DNA of 64,000 nt from positions 1 to 64,000 of the forward strand of contig NZ_WOTA01000012.1 in the NCBI RefSeq assembly GCF_011516825.1, written 5' to 3'. Shown piece by piece: positions 26,820-35,771 of the stretch (position 1 is its first letter; each line of letters starts with the position of its first letter). The notes beneath the pieces are model-generated. The model saw nothing but the letters and a program-made list of their open reading frames with translations, did no database searches and was not told the DNA's origin. Both the position numbers and the translations under genes were made by a program. Origin of the DNA: Acetobacter oeni (GTDB lineage Bacteria; Pseudomonadota; Alphaproteobacteria; Acetobacterales; Acetobacteraceae).

Positions 26820-27502
26820 TGTTCCGTCGCTCCACAACACGCTACGGGACCACGCCCGAGCCCGTCACGCCCTACCAGAAAGCCGCACAGATCTGGGATG
26901 AGCGCATCGGCTCGGCCCGTGTGCAGGCCCGCAACTGGCGGTTGATGGCGTTCGGTTCCCTGTTCCTGTCCGCAGGTCTCGGGGCCGGGCTGGTCTGGCA
27001 GTCCGCGCGCGGCACCATCACGCCGTGGGTCGTGCAGGTCGACACGCTCGGTCAGGCGCAGGTCGTGGCGCCGGCGACGTCCGGCTACATGCCCGCTGAT
27101 CCGCAGATTGCCTGGTATCTGGCACAGTTCGTCCACGACGTGCGCTCCCTGTCATCCGATGCCGTCGTGGTCCGGCATAACTGGCTGCGCGCCTATAATT
27201 TCACCAGCGTTTCTGGTGCCGTGGCGCTGAACGATTATGCCCGCCTGAATGATCCGTTTTCGCGGATCGGGCACGAGCAGGTCGAGCTGGACATCGCTTC
27301 GGTAATCCGGGCCTCGCCCGCCAGCTTCCGCGTCGCCTGGACCGAGCGCCATTACCGTGACGGCGCGTTCACCGGCACCGAACGCTGGACCGCCATCGTG
27401 TCGGTTGTTCTGCGCACGCCGCGCGACGCTGATCATCTTCGGAAAAACCCGCTTGGAATCTACGTCTCTGCCATCAACTGGTCGAAGGAACTCGGGCAAT
27501 GA
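26816..27502 (+). CDS. trbF: TrbF (VirB8-like) protein
   Basis: A 228-residue bitopic inner-membrane protein. A short cytoplasmic N-terminus (TPYQKAAQIWDERIGSARVQ) precedes one membrane segment (about residues 42-62). The periplasmic NTF2-like domain has AWYLAQFVHDVRSLSSDAVV, RAYNFTS and NPLGIYVSAINWSKEL, all characteristic of TrbF/VirB8. It links the inner-membrane complex to the TrbG/TrbI core. Confidence 0.92.
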   Translation: MMFRRSTTRYGTTPEPVTPYQKAAQIWDERIGSARVQARNWRLMAFGSLFLSAGLGAGLVWQSARGTITPWVVQVDTLGQAQVVAPATSGYMPADPQIAWYLAQFVHDVRSLSSDAVVVRHNWLRAYNFTSVSGAVALNDYARLNDPFSRIGHEQVELDIASVIRASPASFRVAWTERHYRDGAFTGTERWTAIVSVVLRTPRDADHLRKNPLGIYVSAINWSKELGQ

Positions 27503-28500
27503 TCCGTCGCGCTCTTCGTGCTTTGCCGTTGCTAACCCTGCCCCTGGCGGGTTGCGCGCAACAGTACCATCCACCCGTCATACGATATGACGACGCGGCC
27601 CAGGCCACGCTCCTGCCTGATCCGCCGAAGCCTGTGCGGGTGGCGGAGGTGCCACAGCCACTCCCGCTGCCGGGCCAGCTCAAGCCGCTTCCGCCCTTAC
27701 GGCGTACCCATGTCGTGCCCGAGGCGGCTGACCCTACCGTGCGCGTGACCCAGGCCAATCTTGCCGCTCGCATCCAGCCGACGCGGGCCGGTTACGTGAA
27801 CGCGGTGCAGGTTTACCCCTACAGCGCGGGAGCGCTCTATCAGGTCTATGCTTCGCCCGGCGAGATCACCGACGTTATGCTCCAGCCGGGTGAAAAACTG
27901 GTGGGTACCGGCCCGGTCGCGGTGGGTGATACCGTGCGCTGGATCGTCGGCGATACCACCAGTGGCGCGGGCACGACCAGGCGCGTGCATATCCTGGTCA
28001 AGCCGACGCGACCGGATCTCATCACCAATCTGATCGTCAATACCGACCGGAGGAGCTACCTTGCCGAACTGCGGGCGACACCCACGACCTATATGGCGTC
28101 GGTGTCCTGGGATTATCCCGAGGACGACCTGATTGCCCTGCATCGGCAGGACAGCGACGCCGATGATGCAGCCCCGGTGGATGCGGGGCTGGCTCTGAAT
28201 GCGCTGAATTTCCGTTACGCTATTCAGCCGGTGAAAGGTGGCACGCCGCCCTGGCTGCCCAGCCGGGCGTTTGACGATGGCCACAAGGTCTATATCGCGT
28301 TTCCGTCCGGTATCGGGCAGGGCGAACTGCCGCCGCTGTTCGTGTTGGGGGCCGATGGCGGGCCGGAATTGGTGAACTACCGCGTCCGGCAGAACTGGAT
28401 GATCGTCGATCGCCTGTTTGCCGCCGCCGAATTGCGGCTGGGCGACAGGCATTCCGAGCAGCGGGTACGGATCGTGCGCACGGATGGCAGGAAGTCATGA
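27499..28500 (+). CDS. trbG: TrbG (VirB9-like) protein with a lipobox
   Basis: A 333-residue outer-membrane-complex protein of the TrbG/VirB9 family: YPYSAGALYQVYASPGEITDVMLQPGE, then VGDTVRWIVGDT and the C-terminal FDDGHKVYIAFP with VNYRVRQNWMIVDRLF. Its N-terminus has a lipobox, LPLAGC, so the mature protein should be lipid-anchored. Since no TrbH (the VirB7-like lipoprotein) is encoded, TrbG may anchor the complex itself; that is inference. It overlaps trbF and trbI by ATGA. Confidence 0.92.
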   Translation: MIRRALRALPLLTLPLAGCAQQYHPPVIRYDDAAQATLLPDPPKPVRVAEVPQPLPLPGQLKPLPPLRRTHVVPEAADPTVRVTQANLAARIQPTRAGYVNAVQVYPYSAGALYQVYASPGEITDVMLQPGEKLVGTGPVAVGDTVRWIVGDTTSGAGTTRRVHILVKPTRPDLITNLIVNTDRRSYLAELRATPTTYMASVSWDYPEDDLIALHRQDSDADDAAPVDAGLALNALNFRYAIQPVKGGTPPWLPSRAFDDGHKVYIAFPSGIGQGELPPLFVLGADGGPELVNYRVRQNWMIVDRLFAAAELRLGDRHSEQRVRIVRTDGRKS

Positions 28501-29699
28501 GCGGCGCGGAAGAGCGCCCGGAAGGGAATACGGGAGCCACCACAAGCGGAAGCGGAACAGGACCATCATCCCCGCCGCCCTCTCCCGATCTGCGGCTGCG
28601 CGCGCAGCGTCCGCCGGTGGTCCGGCTCTCGCGCCCCGTCATCTGGACGCTGGGTGGTGCGGGGATGCTCGCGATCGGTCTTGCGCTGGGCTACGCGCTG
28701 CAAAATGGTGCGCAGAAGGGGCCGCTCCAGGGGGCACAGGACACCGACACCCGCCCCTCGGCCGACGGGCTGGCCGCACTCCCCAATGACTATACCGCCA
28801 CCCCGAAACTCGGGCCGCCTTTGCCCGGCGATCTCGGCAAGCCGATCCTCGATGCACAGCGGAACGGTCGCGCGGGACCGGTTTCCGGCATGGGAGACCG
28901 GCGTGGCGATCAGGAGATCGAGGCGGCACGCACCAGCAGGCTCTTCGCGCAGATCGAGGCGCGGGAGGGCCAGGCTGCGCAGACGATTCCGGTCATGGCC
29001 ACCGCTCCCGGAGCACAGGCATCACCGACCGGCCCCGACCAGCAGACCGGCAATCGCGCCTTTCTGGCAGGTCAGCCGGATCGCGCGACGGTCAGCCCGG
29101 ACCGGATCGTATCTCCCGCCTCGCCCTATATGCTCCAGGCCGGGACCGTCATTGCCGGCGCGCTGAACACGAAGATCAGTTCCGATCTGCCCGGCCAGAT
29201 CGTGGGGCATGTGACCCAGAACGTCTATGACAGTCCGACAGGCCGGTTCTTGCTCGTCCCGCAGGGTAGCACCCTGTTCGGAGCCTATAACAGCGGCATT
29301 TCCTTCGGGCAGCAGCGCACCCAGATCATCTGGACGCGGCTGATCTATCCGAATGGCGAAAGCCTCGTCCTGGAAAAGCTGCCCGGTGGCGACGCCATCG
29401 GCCAGTCTGGCCTGTCCGATGAGGTGAACAATCATTGGGGGCAACTGTTCAAGGCGGCCCTCGTCACGACCCTCCTCAGCGTGGGCTCCGAGGCCGGGAC
29501 GTCATGGAACGAGAACAACCTGATGCAGGCCATCCGCTCCGGCGCGAGCAACGGGTTTTCTATGGTCGGCAACCGGCTGATTGATCGCAGCCTGAATATT
29601 CAGCCGACGCTGACAGACCGCCCGGGCCTGCCGTTCACGCTTATCCTGAATCGCGACCTTGTCCTGAAACCCTGGCACCCAAAGGAACCGGCTCCATGA
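28497..29699 (+). CDS. trbI: TrbI (VirB10-like) protein
   Basis: A 400-residue protein that spans the envelope. A cytoplasmic Gly/Ser/Pro-rich N-terminus leads to one membrane segment (about residues 50-68). A long flexible periplasmic part follows, then the VirB10 beta-barrel domain with LQAGTVIAGALNTKISSDLPGQI, PQGSTLFGAYNSGISFGQQR and the final PFTLILNRDLVL. It forms the channel core with TrbG. It overlaps the DUF2274 gene by ATGA. Confidence 0.94.
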   Translation: MSGAEERPEGNTGATTSGSGTGPSSPPPSPDLRLRAQRPPVVRLSRPVIWTLGGAGMLAIGLALGYALQNGAQKGPLQGAQDTDTRPSADGLAALPNDYTATPKLGPPLPGDLGKPILDAQRNGRAGPVSGMGDRRGDQEIEAARTSRLFAQIEAREGQAAQTIPVMATAPGAQASPTGPDQQTGNRAFLAGQPDRATVSPDRIVSPASPYMLQAGTVIAGALNTKISSDLPGQIVGHVTQNVYDSPTGRFLLVPQGSTLFGAYNSGISFGQQRTQIIWTRLIYPNGESLVLEKLPGGDAIGQSGLSDEVNNHWGQLFKAALVTTLLSVGSEAGTSWNENNLMQAIRSGASNGFSMVGNRLIDRSLNIQPTLTDRPGLPFTLILNRDLVLKPWHPKEPAP

Positions 29700-29956
29700 C
29701 GAAGCTGCGCATCACCGAAATTCCCGACGAGAAGCCGGTCCGTGTCACCGTGGACCTGCCTGCGGACCTGCATCGCGATCTCGTCGCTTATGCTGCCCTG
29801 GTCAGCCAGAACGGCCAGTCCGTCGATCCGGCCCGTCTCGTACCGCACATGATCCGTGGCTTTATCACCTCCGACCGCGCGTTCCGAAAGCTCCGGCAGG
29901 AGCCACGGCGGGCACCCGTTAAAACGCAGTCGCCTGCTGCTCCAGAAAACGGATGA
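29696..29956 (+). CDS. DUF2274 protein
   Basis: An 86-residue protein of the DUF2274 family, seen from KLRITEIPDEKPVRVTVDLPADLHRDLVAYAAL and the PARLVPHMIRGFITSDRAF ending. The fold looks like a ribbon-helix-helix. The gene is the usual last member of trb operons in these ICEs, and is probably regulatory. Its 3' end overlaps the convergent LysR gene by 38 bases. Confidence 0.88.
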   Translation: MTKLRITEIPDEKPVRVTVDLPADLHRDLVAYAALVSQNGQSVDPARLVPHMIRGFITSDRAFRKLRQEPRRAPVKTQSPAAPENG

Positions 29957-30845
29957 CTGTCCTCGCGGCCGGTGGGCAGCGCTCACGGTGCCAAGCCGCG
30001 CCATAGGCGAAGTGGGAAAATCCGTCCCCGTCGATGACTTCCACTACCGCGATCCGCTCCCGGATGGCAGCGGGCAGAAAACCCAGCCAGGCATCCGGCA
30101 ACAGAGCGATGCCGCTGCCATTCGCTGCCAATGCGACGACCCGCAGGCTTCTGACCGCCTCCTGACGTGTCACCGGCACGAATCCCGCCTGCCGCATCTT
30201 GCGCATCAAGAGCGCGAGCAGTTCCTCGCCGGTATCATCCTTGCCGATCAGAAAGATTCCATCATGCAACTCAGCCCATGACGCGGTTCCGACCTGTGCG
30301 ATCGGATGTTCGGCCGACATGATCGCAACGACACGATCGCTCCAGAGCGGGACGGTGGCCACCATGCTGCCGGGCAGGGGCAGCGTCATTATCGCGAGGT
30401 CGATCTCCTCCTGTTCCAGGGCCTGGAACAGTTCTTTTTTCGCATTATCCCGATAAGTGAAGGAGATACCGGGTTGCGCAAGGCTGTACGACTCCAGTAT
30501 CGCCGAGATCCGGCCGGGTGGGATGCTGCCCTGGACGCCCACGGAGATGACGCCGGTCTCGCCCCGGCTCCAACGCCGCGTGCGCTCGTACAGTCCGACT
30601 GTTCCATCGAGCAACTTCTCAGCCTCTCGCAGAAAGGCAACTCCCGCCGGGGTGAGCCGGGCACCGCTCGACGTGCGTCGAAAAAGGGAGACGCCAAGTC
30701 GCTCTTCCAGTAACCGCAAGGACCGGCTTACGGCAGATTGTTTGCCTCCCAGCGCCCGTGCGGCTCCATGGATACTTCCCTCCCTCGCGATGACACGCAC
30801 GAACAGCAATTCCCGCAGATCGAGAGGTGGTCGCCGAACCGACAT
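29919..30845 (-). CDS. LysR-type transcriptional regulator
   Basis: A 308-residue LysR-family regulator. The helix-turn-helix lies in residues 10-68 (LLFVRVIAREGSIHGAARALGGKQSAVSRSLRLLEERLG in pieces), followed by the periplasmic-binding-like sensor domain. A LysR gene convergent with the trb operon is a constant part of Tn4371-like conjugation modules, where it is sometimes called traR. It is also divergent from the SRPBCC-like gene at 31060, so it may control that gene, the transfer genes, or both. Its inducer is unknown. Confidence 0.88.
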   Translation of the reverse strand: MSVRRPPLDLRELLFVRVIAREGSIHGAARALGGKQSAVSRSLRLLEERLGVSLFRRTSSGARLTPAGVAFLREAEKLLDGTVGLYERTRRWSRGETGVISVGVQGSIPPGRISAILESYSLAQPGISFTYRDNAKKELFQALEQEEIDLAIMTLPLPGSMVATVPLWSDRVVAIMSAEHPIAQVGTASWAELHDGIFLIGKDDTGEELLALLMRKMRQAGFVPVTRQEAVRSLRVVALAANGSGIALLPDAWLGFLPAAIRERIAVVEVIDGDGFSHFAYGAAWHRERCPPAARTVIRFLEQQATAF

Positions 30846-31059
30846 TTTCTGTCTATCCCGATTTTTTGAAGACCTTCGGCATGACCTGCCAAAATCCAGT
30901 CATTGTGCTTTCAAGTCTGCAACAATAATTCGTTCACGATATATTATGACGTTACTCTCTGCCTTCGCCATGAAGCCATCGCAATATCCGCGCTGCGGTG
31001 CAAAATGCTCTTGTGGCATAGTGCGCTAATGTACCACCTCGCCGAAGAGAAATGGAAGC

Positions 31060-31629
31060 ATGATGAACCTATTGGACGAATTCATCCCGCGCTTCGATTT
31101 CAGCGAGCGACACAGTGTCGATATCTCCGCCCCGGCCAGTCGCATCATGAACGCGGTGGCTGCATGGCGGAATCAGGACGATCCGCTGGTTCGTGCCGCC
31201 ATCCGCCTGCGCGAAATGCCCGCCCGGCTGTTAGGCCATGCGCGGCAACGGAATCTGGACCTCACCGACTTCACGCTGCTGGAACGGCGAGGCGATGCCG
31301 CCCTGGTCTACGGCCTCGTCGGCGCGTTCTGGCGGGCGGATTACGGATTGTGCGACATTCCCACAACGGACGCTTTTCTCACCCCTTGCCATGATGACGT
31401 CTGCAAGCTCGCTCTGGGCTTCTCCATCCAGCCGGGACCACACGGTACCCAGTTGCTGGTGACGGAAACCCGCGTGTTTTGCGCCATGGACCGGGCCAGG
31501 CGTCGCTTCACGCCCTATTGGTATCTGATCCGCCCGGTCAGCGGCCTGATCCGCCGCCGCATGCTCGCGACCATCCGGGAACAGTCGGAGTCTCCGCCCT
31601 CTCATCACCCGCGCGCAGCATTGCCATGA
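31060..31629 (+). CDS. SRPBCC-like protein (DUF2867-type)
   Basis: A 189-residue soluble protein. The start (DFSERHSVDISAPASRIMNAV) and the sequence of alternating strands resemble SRPBCC/DUF2867 ligand-binding proteins: FTLLERRGDAALVYGLVGAFWR, FLTPCHDD and TQLLVTETRVFCAMDRARRRF. No catalytic motif is evident. The GST gene starts within its stop codon (ATGA), so the two are expressed together, plausibly in handling a small hydrophobic molecule. It is divergent from the LysR gene. Confidence 0.7.
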   Translation: MMNLLDEFIPRFDFSERHSVDISAPASRIMNAVAAWRNQDDPLVRAAIRLREMPARLLGHARQRNLDLTDFTLLERRGDAALVYGLVGAFWRADYGLCDIPTTDAFLTPCHDDVCKLALGFSIQPGPHGTQLLVTETRVFCAMDRARRRFTPYWYLIRPVSGLIRRRMLATIREQSESPPSHHPRAALP

Positions 31630-32258
31630 AGCTTTACGACTACCCCACCGCCCCCAATCCACGGCGTGTGCGCTTCTTCATCGCCGAGAAAGGGCTGACG
31701 ATTCCTATCGTTACAGTTGATCTGGCGAAGCACGAGCAGTTCGCGCCCACGTTCCGCCTCCTTAACCCCTCCTGCACCGTTCCCGTCCTGGAACTGGACG
31801 ACGGCACCGCGATCAGCGAGGTGCCCGTCATCTGCCGTTATCTGGAGGAGTTGCATCCCGATCCCCCTCTGATGGGCGCGACGCGAGAACAACGCGCCAT
31901 CATCGGCATGTGGGACCGGCGCATGGAGATCGACGGCTATCTTGCCGCGATGGAAGCCGTACGGAACAGCCTGCCGGGACTGTCGGGCCGCGCACTGGTC
32001 GGACCACACGGCTATGCGCAAATCCCCGAGCTTACCGCGCGCGGCCGTCAGAGGCTGGCCGATTTCATGGCCGATCTGGACACCCGGCTGCGCGATGTAC
32101 CCTATGTCGCGGGCAATGCCTTCTCGATCGCTGACATCACCGCGTTCGTCACGCTGGATTTCGCCCGTAGCCGACTGAAGCTGGCATTGCCAGACGAGGC
32201 CTCCGCCCTGCATGCATGGGTCACGAGCATCGCGAAACGGCCAGGAGCACAGGCATGA
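31626..32258 (+). CDS. Glutathione S-transferase
   Basis: A 210-residue cytosolic glutathione S-transferase. The thioredoxin-like N-terminal domain has YPTAPNPRRVRFFIAEKG at the active site, then PSCTVPVLELDDGTAISE with the cis-Pro (TVPVL) and ISE glutathione-binding loop. The helical C-terminal domain carries the FSIADITAF motif. ATG 31626 overlaps the upstream stop, and a third frame overlaps its own stop by ATGA. It is cargo at the right end of the ICE. Confidence 0.9.
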   Translation: MKLYDYPTAPNPRRVRFFIAEKGLTIPIVTVDLAKHEQFAPTFRLLNPSCTVPVLELDDGTAISEVPVICRYLEELHPDPPLMGATREQRAIIGMWDRRMEIDGYLAAMEAVRNSLPGLSGRALVGPHGYAQIPELTARGRQRLADFMADLDTRLRDVPYVAGNAFSIADITAFVTLDFARSRLKLALPDEASALHAWVTSIAKRPGAQA

Positions 32259-32499
32259 CGGCCTTTGCCATACTCTTGTTAGCCGGCATCTCGTTCAAGA
32301 GCGCTGTTCTACTTATGAACATCACCCGCCCGAACATCCTGACGATGTGTGCCACGGGATTCGGCACGCTACGCCGTAGCCACCCCCGATTTGCTCCGGG
32401 CTGCTTACAAAATGCTTACATTCCTGTGCTACGGCACACTGTAAACAAAAAACGGTCCCGAAGGAACGTCTTTAACCGCCTGATTTTCCTTGGAAAATC
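32255..32499 (+). pseudogene. Broken ORF running into the tRNA at the ICE end
   Basis: An ORF starts at ATG 32255 overlapping the GST stop and begins MTAFAILLLAGISFKSAVLL, a plausible membrane segment. Recognisable protein character fades after about 20-30 codons. The frame continues to 32563 only by passing through tRNA-Gly, where it gives the well known artefact GAGDGIRTHDPN. It looks like the first part of a third gene of the SRPBCC-GST operon whose remainder was lost at the element end. Confidence 0.4.
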
Positions 32500-32574
32500 T
32501 GGAGCGGGCGATGGGATTCGAACCCACGACCCCAACCTTGGCAAGGTTGTGCTCTACCCCTGAGCTACGCCCGC
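32500..32574 (-). tRNA. tRNA-Gly (GCC), ICE integration site
   Basis: On the minus strand the sequence folds as a tRNA: acceptor GCGGGCG paired with CGCCCGC, D-loop with AGCTCAGGGGTAGAGC, anticodon loop TTGCCAA (anticodon GCC at 32542-32540), T-arm GGGTTCGAATCCC and an encoded CCA end at 32502-32500. Its 3' end faces the ICE, as expected if the element integrated into the tRNA 3' part and restored it. The other attachment copy is not in the window. Confidence 0.97.
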
Positions 32575-32703
32575 GTCCTGTGCGACGAGGGCTCGTTTAG
32601 ATCAGTCATCCGGACTGCGCAAGAGACAAAACGCGTTTTGCACCCGAAAAAAACGGAGCCCGATCATTCACTTCTCCATTTCCGGAAAAATACGAACAGA
32701 CTT

Positions 32704-33402
32704 TCAGATTCCAGGCAGTTCGTTCACCGTCACCACACGCCAGGCTCCGTCATGACACTCGAGGATCGTAAGGGAAAGATTCTGGACTGAAAAATGCAGA
32801 GCTGTATCCGGTGAAATCCTGAGAGCGTGCGCCAGCGCGGCACGTATCGCGCCACCGTGGCTCACAACAACCATATCGCGAGACGCATTTTCCTCAGCCA
32901 GCCGGTCCAGAGCCGCGCCCACGCGGGTGCAGACCGTGACCATGCTTTCCCCGCCCGGTGGACATTCACTCCCGGAAAGAGGCCAGAACTGATGTGGCGG
33001 CAGCTTCAGTTTTCCCGGTAACTCCCCATGTGGCAGCCCCTGCCAGTTCCCGAGATCCTGCTCGACCAGATCCGACTCGACGATGAGACCACGCGCTCCG
33101 TATCCTGCATTCTGAATTGTTTCCGCCGTCCGGCGCGTGCGCCTTAAAGGCGTGATAAACCATAAAGCCTCTGAAGGCAGACGTCGGGCCAGCGCCTCAT
33201 ACATTGATTGCTGCGCAATCAGACTTTCCGGACACAGCGGAACGTCCATGGTTCCATAAAGCATGGCCCGGGCGTTTTGCTCCACCAAGGCATGACGTAT
33301 GAGCCAGAAACGCGTAATCCCGGCTTCCAGCTTTGGCGCATCCAGAAAATTACCGTGATTTTGCTGTCCTTCAGGAATAAATCCGGAGGAAACCACACCC
33401 AT
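32704..33402 (-). CDS. Histidine phosphatase (phosphoglycerate mutase-like)
   Basis: A 232-residue branch 1 histidine phosphatase. The catalytic histidine is His37 in FWLIRHALVEQN, where the usual RHG is RHA as in many CobC-like enzymes. Further active-site parts are YGTMDVPLCPES, a conserved TPLRRTRRTAE and VVVSHGGAIRA with the second histidine. The first 25 residues extend beyond the fold. The start codon overlaps the stop of the upstream PLP-fold gene (TGATG). The substrate is unknown; alpha-ribazole phosphate or a sugar phosphate are possibilities only. Confidence 0.85.
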   Translation of the reverse strand: MGVVSSGFIPEGQQNHGNFLDAPKLEAGITRFWLIRHALVEQNARAMLYGTMDVPLCPESLIAQQSMYEALARRLPSEALWFITPLRRTRRTAETIQNAGYGARGLIVESDLVEQDLGNWQGLPHGELPGKLKLPPHQFWPLSGSECPPGGESMVTVCTRVGAALDRLAEENASRDMVVVSHGGAIRAALAHALRISPDTALHFSVQNLSLTILECHDGAWRVVTVNELPGI

Positions 33403-35600
33403 CAGACGTCTCCGTTTTGTTTCAGCAGATTACCCGCGATCTTATCCACATCCTGAAGTGGTGCGTAAGTCGGCAGGGGATCAACGGCCAGAATCCGGTC
33501 CCAATGCCGTCGGATCAGACCAATTTTTGCAATAACCTCGCGCGCGTCATCGATTTCTCGCGCCAGGCGCAAATCCGTATCAAGCTTTCTGTGAGACGGC
33601 TCGCCTGATACCAAGCGAGCTCCGGCTGAAATTCGCAACGCACCCGCACATGCACCGCCGAGCGCAGCGGAAGGAACAGCAACTGGCTGGCCGATATGGC
33701 ACAACAGCCTTGCCAGACCACTCACTCTTTCCGGCTCGTTCGCCGCGAATACATGGCTCAGATCTGCATTCAGCCAGCGATAAAGCCGCCGGGCATCAGC
33801 AAGCCCCAGCGGCGTCATTTCCTCTTTCCTAAGGGAATTCCGAATGCCTGAATCCGGTGCTCTCACAAGAAAGCTGAGGATTGTCGTCATATCATCCCAT
33901 GCACCAGGCAAAGCAGGCCGCACAGGAACCGGTGCCTCTAGCAGAGCGATATCATCGCACTCCGTCAGCGCCGAGCGCACTTCCCGAAGAAACCGCTCAA
34001 GGCGCATGCGCGTCTCTGTCGCCGGAACGGCCCGGAATGCCTCCATTTCGGCGATCGCCGCATGCCATCTCAGGGTCAGGCCGCAATTCGTTGCCTGCGG
34101 CAAATTTTCCGTCGCCTGGCAAGCCGGCCACTCAGTGCGCCCGGCATAATCGGACAAACCTGCCGGCAGACCACCGTGGTTCAGCCTTTTACGCCAGTGA
34201 GCCGGAAGAAGCAGCGCCCCGCAAAATGGCGGCCCGGTGATAAACTTCGATCCGGTAATCATGACAGCCCGGCCTCTGGCGACCCAGTTCCCAATTCGCT
34301 CCCGCGTCAGCCGATCCTGGCAGGCATCAACGACAATATCGATTCTCTCACCGAATTTCTGTTCGAAATTTTCCAGTGTCTCCTCATCCGGCGCCAGCAG
34401 ACCGGTTTTCGACAGATCCAGTTGATGCAGGAGAATGTGGTGTCCCCGTGCAATCGCACCCGCGATCTGTTCCCGACATCGATCAGCCAGGATATCGGGA
34501 GCCACAGCATCGCCATTCGCTTCGCGCAACCGGATGGCTTCGACCTCAGTACGGGCCTCCCTGTTTTCCGGATCAGCAAATCCGAAACCGTCGATGATTT
34601 CACCATGAACCACTTTCGAACGCCGGGCCGTATCGTCCGCGAAGTGACGCCCGGCAGCCGCGAGCGGCACACCACTCCCTGTTTCGTCCGGTGCAATCAG
34701 AATATTTGTAACCGGCCTCGTTCCCGCTCCAAGCAACGAAATCGCCAGAGCAGCGAGTTCACAATCGGTGCCTGACGGGGCAAGCACGACCCGGTCCTCG
34801 CCAGGCAGGTTGAAATATGAAGCAAGGAACATACGGGCTTCACTGGCAAGCGCTGCAAGAAGGACTTCGCCATCATCACGGATTAAAGCCCGCTGCAAAC
34901 GCTGACGTGCTTTTTCCGCGCCGGCAAAACCCCGCTCCGATACGGACGATGCGGTCGAAGACGCAAATGTAATCGCCCAGGGCCGCGGCCGATGTGAACA
35001 GCCGTAGTGATTAAGTCCGGTCCGCGGATCAAGCAGCAACCGTGCGTCTCCGCCCGTCGCCATCAGGGTCTCGGTCGGACCAATAAGACCCCACGAACGA
35101 TCCAGCCATGACGTCAGGTCTTCCAGATCCTGCCCGGAAAGCTGTTTCGGCACGTGCGACGGGACGGGAAGCAGAAGCCGCAACATCGGCCAGAGTTCAT
35201 TGATAGCATCCTGCTGAAGTGGCGTGTCGTCGCCGAGCAGATCCACCCAGTCCGGCTTGCGGGTTTCTTTATCCGGAGATCCTGCATCCAGCCCGTAGAA
35301 CAGCGCTGCTGTTCGTGACGCGGCAAAACTCGCCCTTACGATCCATCTCTCCGGCGATAACTCCGGCATTCCATCCAGCAGACTCGCCAGTTCGAGAGCA
35401 TGCCTCAGAACGAAAGCCTGATAGCGCGCGGTGTTATGGCTGACAGCGTCCTCACTGATATCGATCGTTCCGTCAGACCTGACACGGAAGGAACCGGGAG
35501 TCGTGGAAATGAGGCGAATATTGCGTTCTTCCGCAATAACTCTCAGATCCGGCCGATCGGAACCCTTTAAAAGTTCCGGAGTGGGAAAGCCTGCAAGCAT
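33402..35600 (-). CDS. Large PLP-fold (fold type I) protein of unknown function
   Basis: A 732-residue protein with the features of a fold-type-I pyridoxal-phosphate enzyme in its middle. APSGTDCELAALAISL resembles the cofactor phosphate-binding loop. VVDACQ has the conserved Asp425, and MITGSKFITGPP offers Lys452 as the Schiff-base lysine, followed by CGALLLP as in class V aminotransferases. The first 190 and last 220 residues match no family I recognise. No signal peptide is seen. It is coupled by TGATG to the histidine phosphatase, and is divergent from rfbB. Enzyme class is inferred; substrate is unknown. Confidence 0.75.
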   Translation of the reverse strand: MLAGFPTPELLKGSDRPDLRVIAEERNIRLISTTPGSFRVRSDGTIDISEDAVSHNTARYQAFVLRHALELASLLDGMPELSPERWIVRASFAASRTAALFYGLDAGSPDKETRKPDWVDLLGDDTPLQQDAINELWPMLRLLLPVPSHVPKQLSGQDLEDLTSWLDRSWGLIGPTETLMATGGDARLLLDPRTGLNHYGCSHRPRPWAITFASSTASSVSERGFAGAEKARQRLQRALIRDDGEVLLAALASEARMFLASYFNLPGEDRVVLAPSGTDCELAALAISLLGAGTRPVTNILIAPDETGSGVPLAAAGRHFADDTARRSKVVHGEIIDGFGFADPENREARTEVEAIRLREANGDAVAPDILADRCREQIAGAIARGHHILLHQLDLSKTGLLAPDEETLENFEQKFGERIDIVVDACQDRLTRERIGNWVARGRAVMITGSKFITGPPFCGALLLPAHWRKRLNHGGLPAGLSDYAGRTEWPACQATENLPQATNCGLTLRWHAAIAEMEAFRAVPATETRMRLERFLREVRSALTECDDIALLEAPVPVRPALPGAWDDMTTILSFLVRAPDSGIRNSLRKEEMTPLGLADARRLYRWLNADLSHVFAANEPERVSGLARLLCHIGQPVAVPSAALGGACAGALRISAGARLVSGEPSHRKLDTDLRLAREIDDAREVIAKIGLIRRHWDRILAVDPLPTYAPLQDVDKIAGNLLKQNGDV

Positions 35601-35771
35601 AAATGCTACCCATTCTGTCGTTAAATAAAAATCATCGCCCCAGGGCTATGGTTAATGTGAGACGTAACGCGTAGCTCGTTCAGTAACGTATAAGGTGCTT
35701 CTAGTGATTGAGTCCGCTCTCCGCTATACGCAAAGCGCAGCCCCTTCGGGCATTCGAAACGGGATGGTTTG

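Noticed and set aside
32255-32563. ORF ending in GAGDGIRTHDPN at the tRNA
   Set aside because: That ending is the usual mistranslation of a tRNA gene; only the first part may be a gene remnant.
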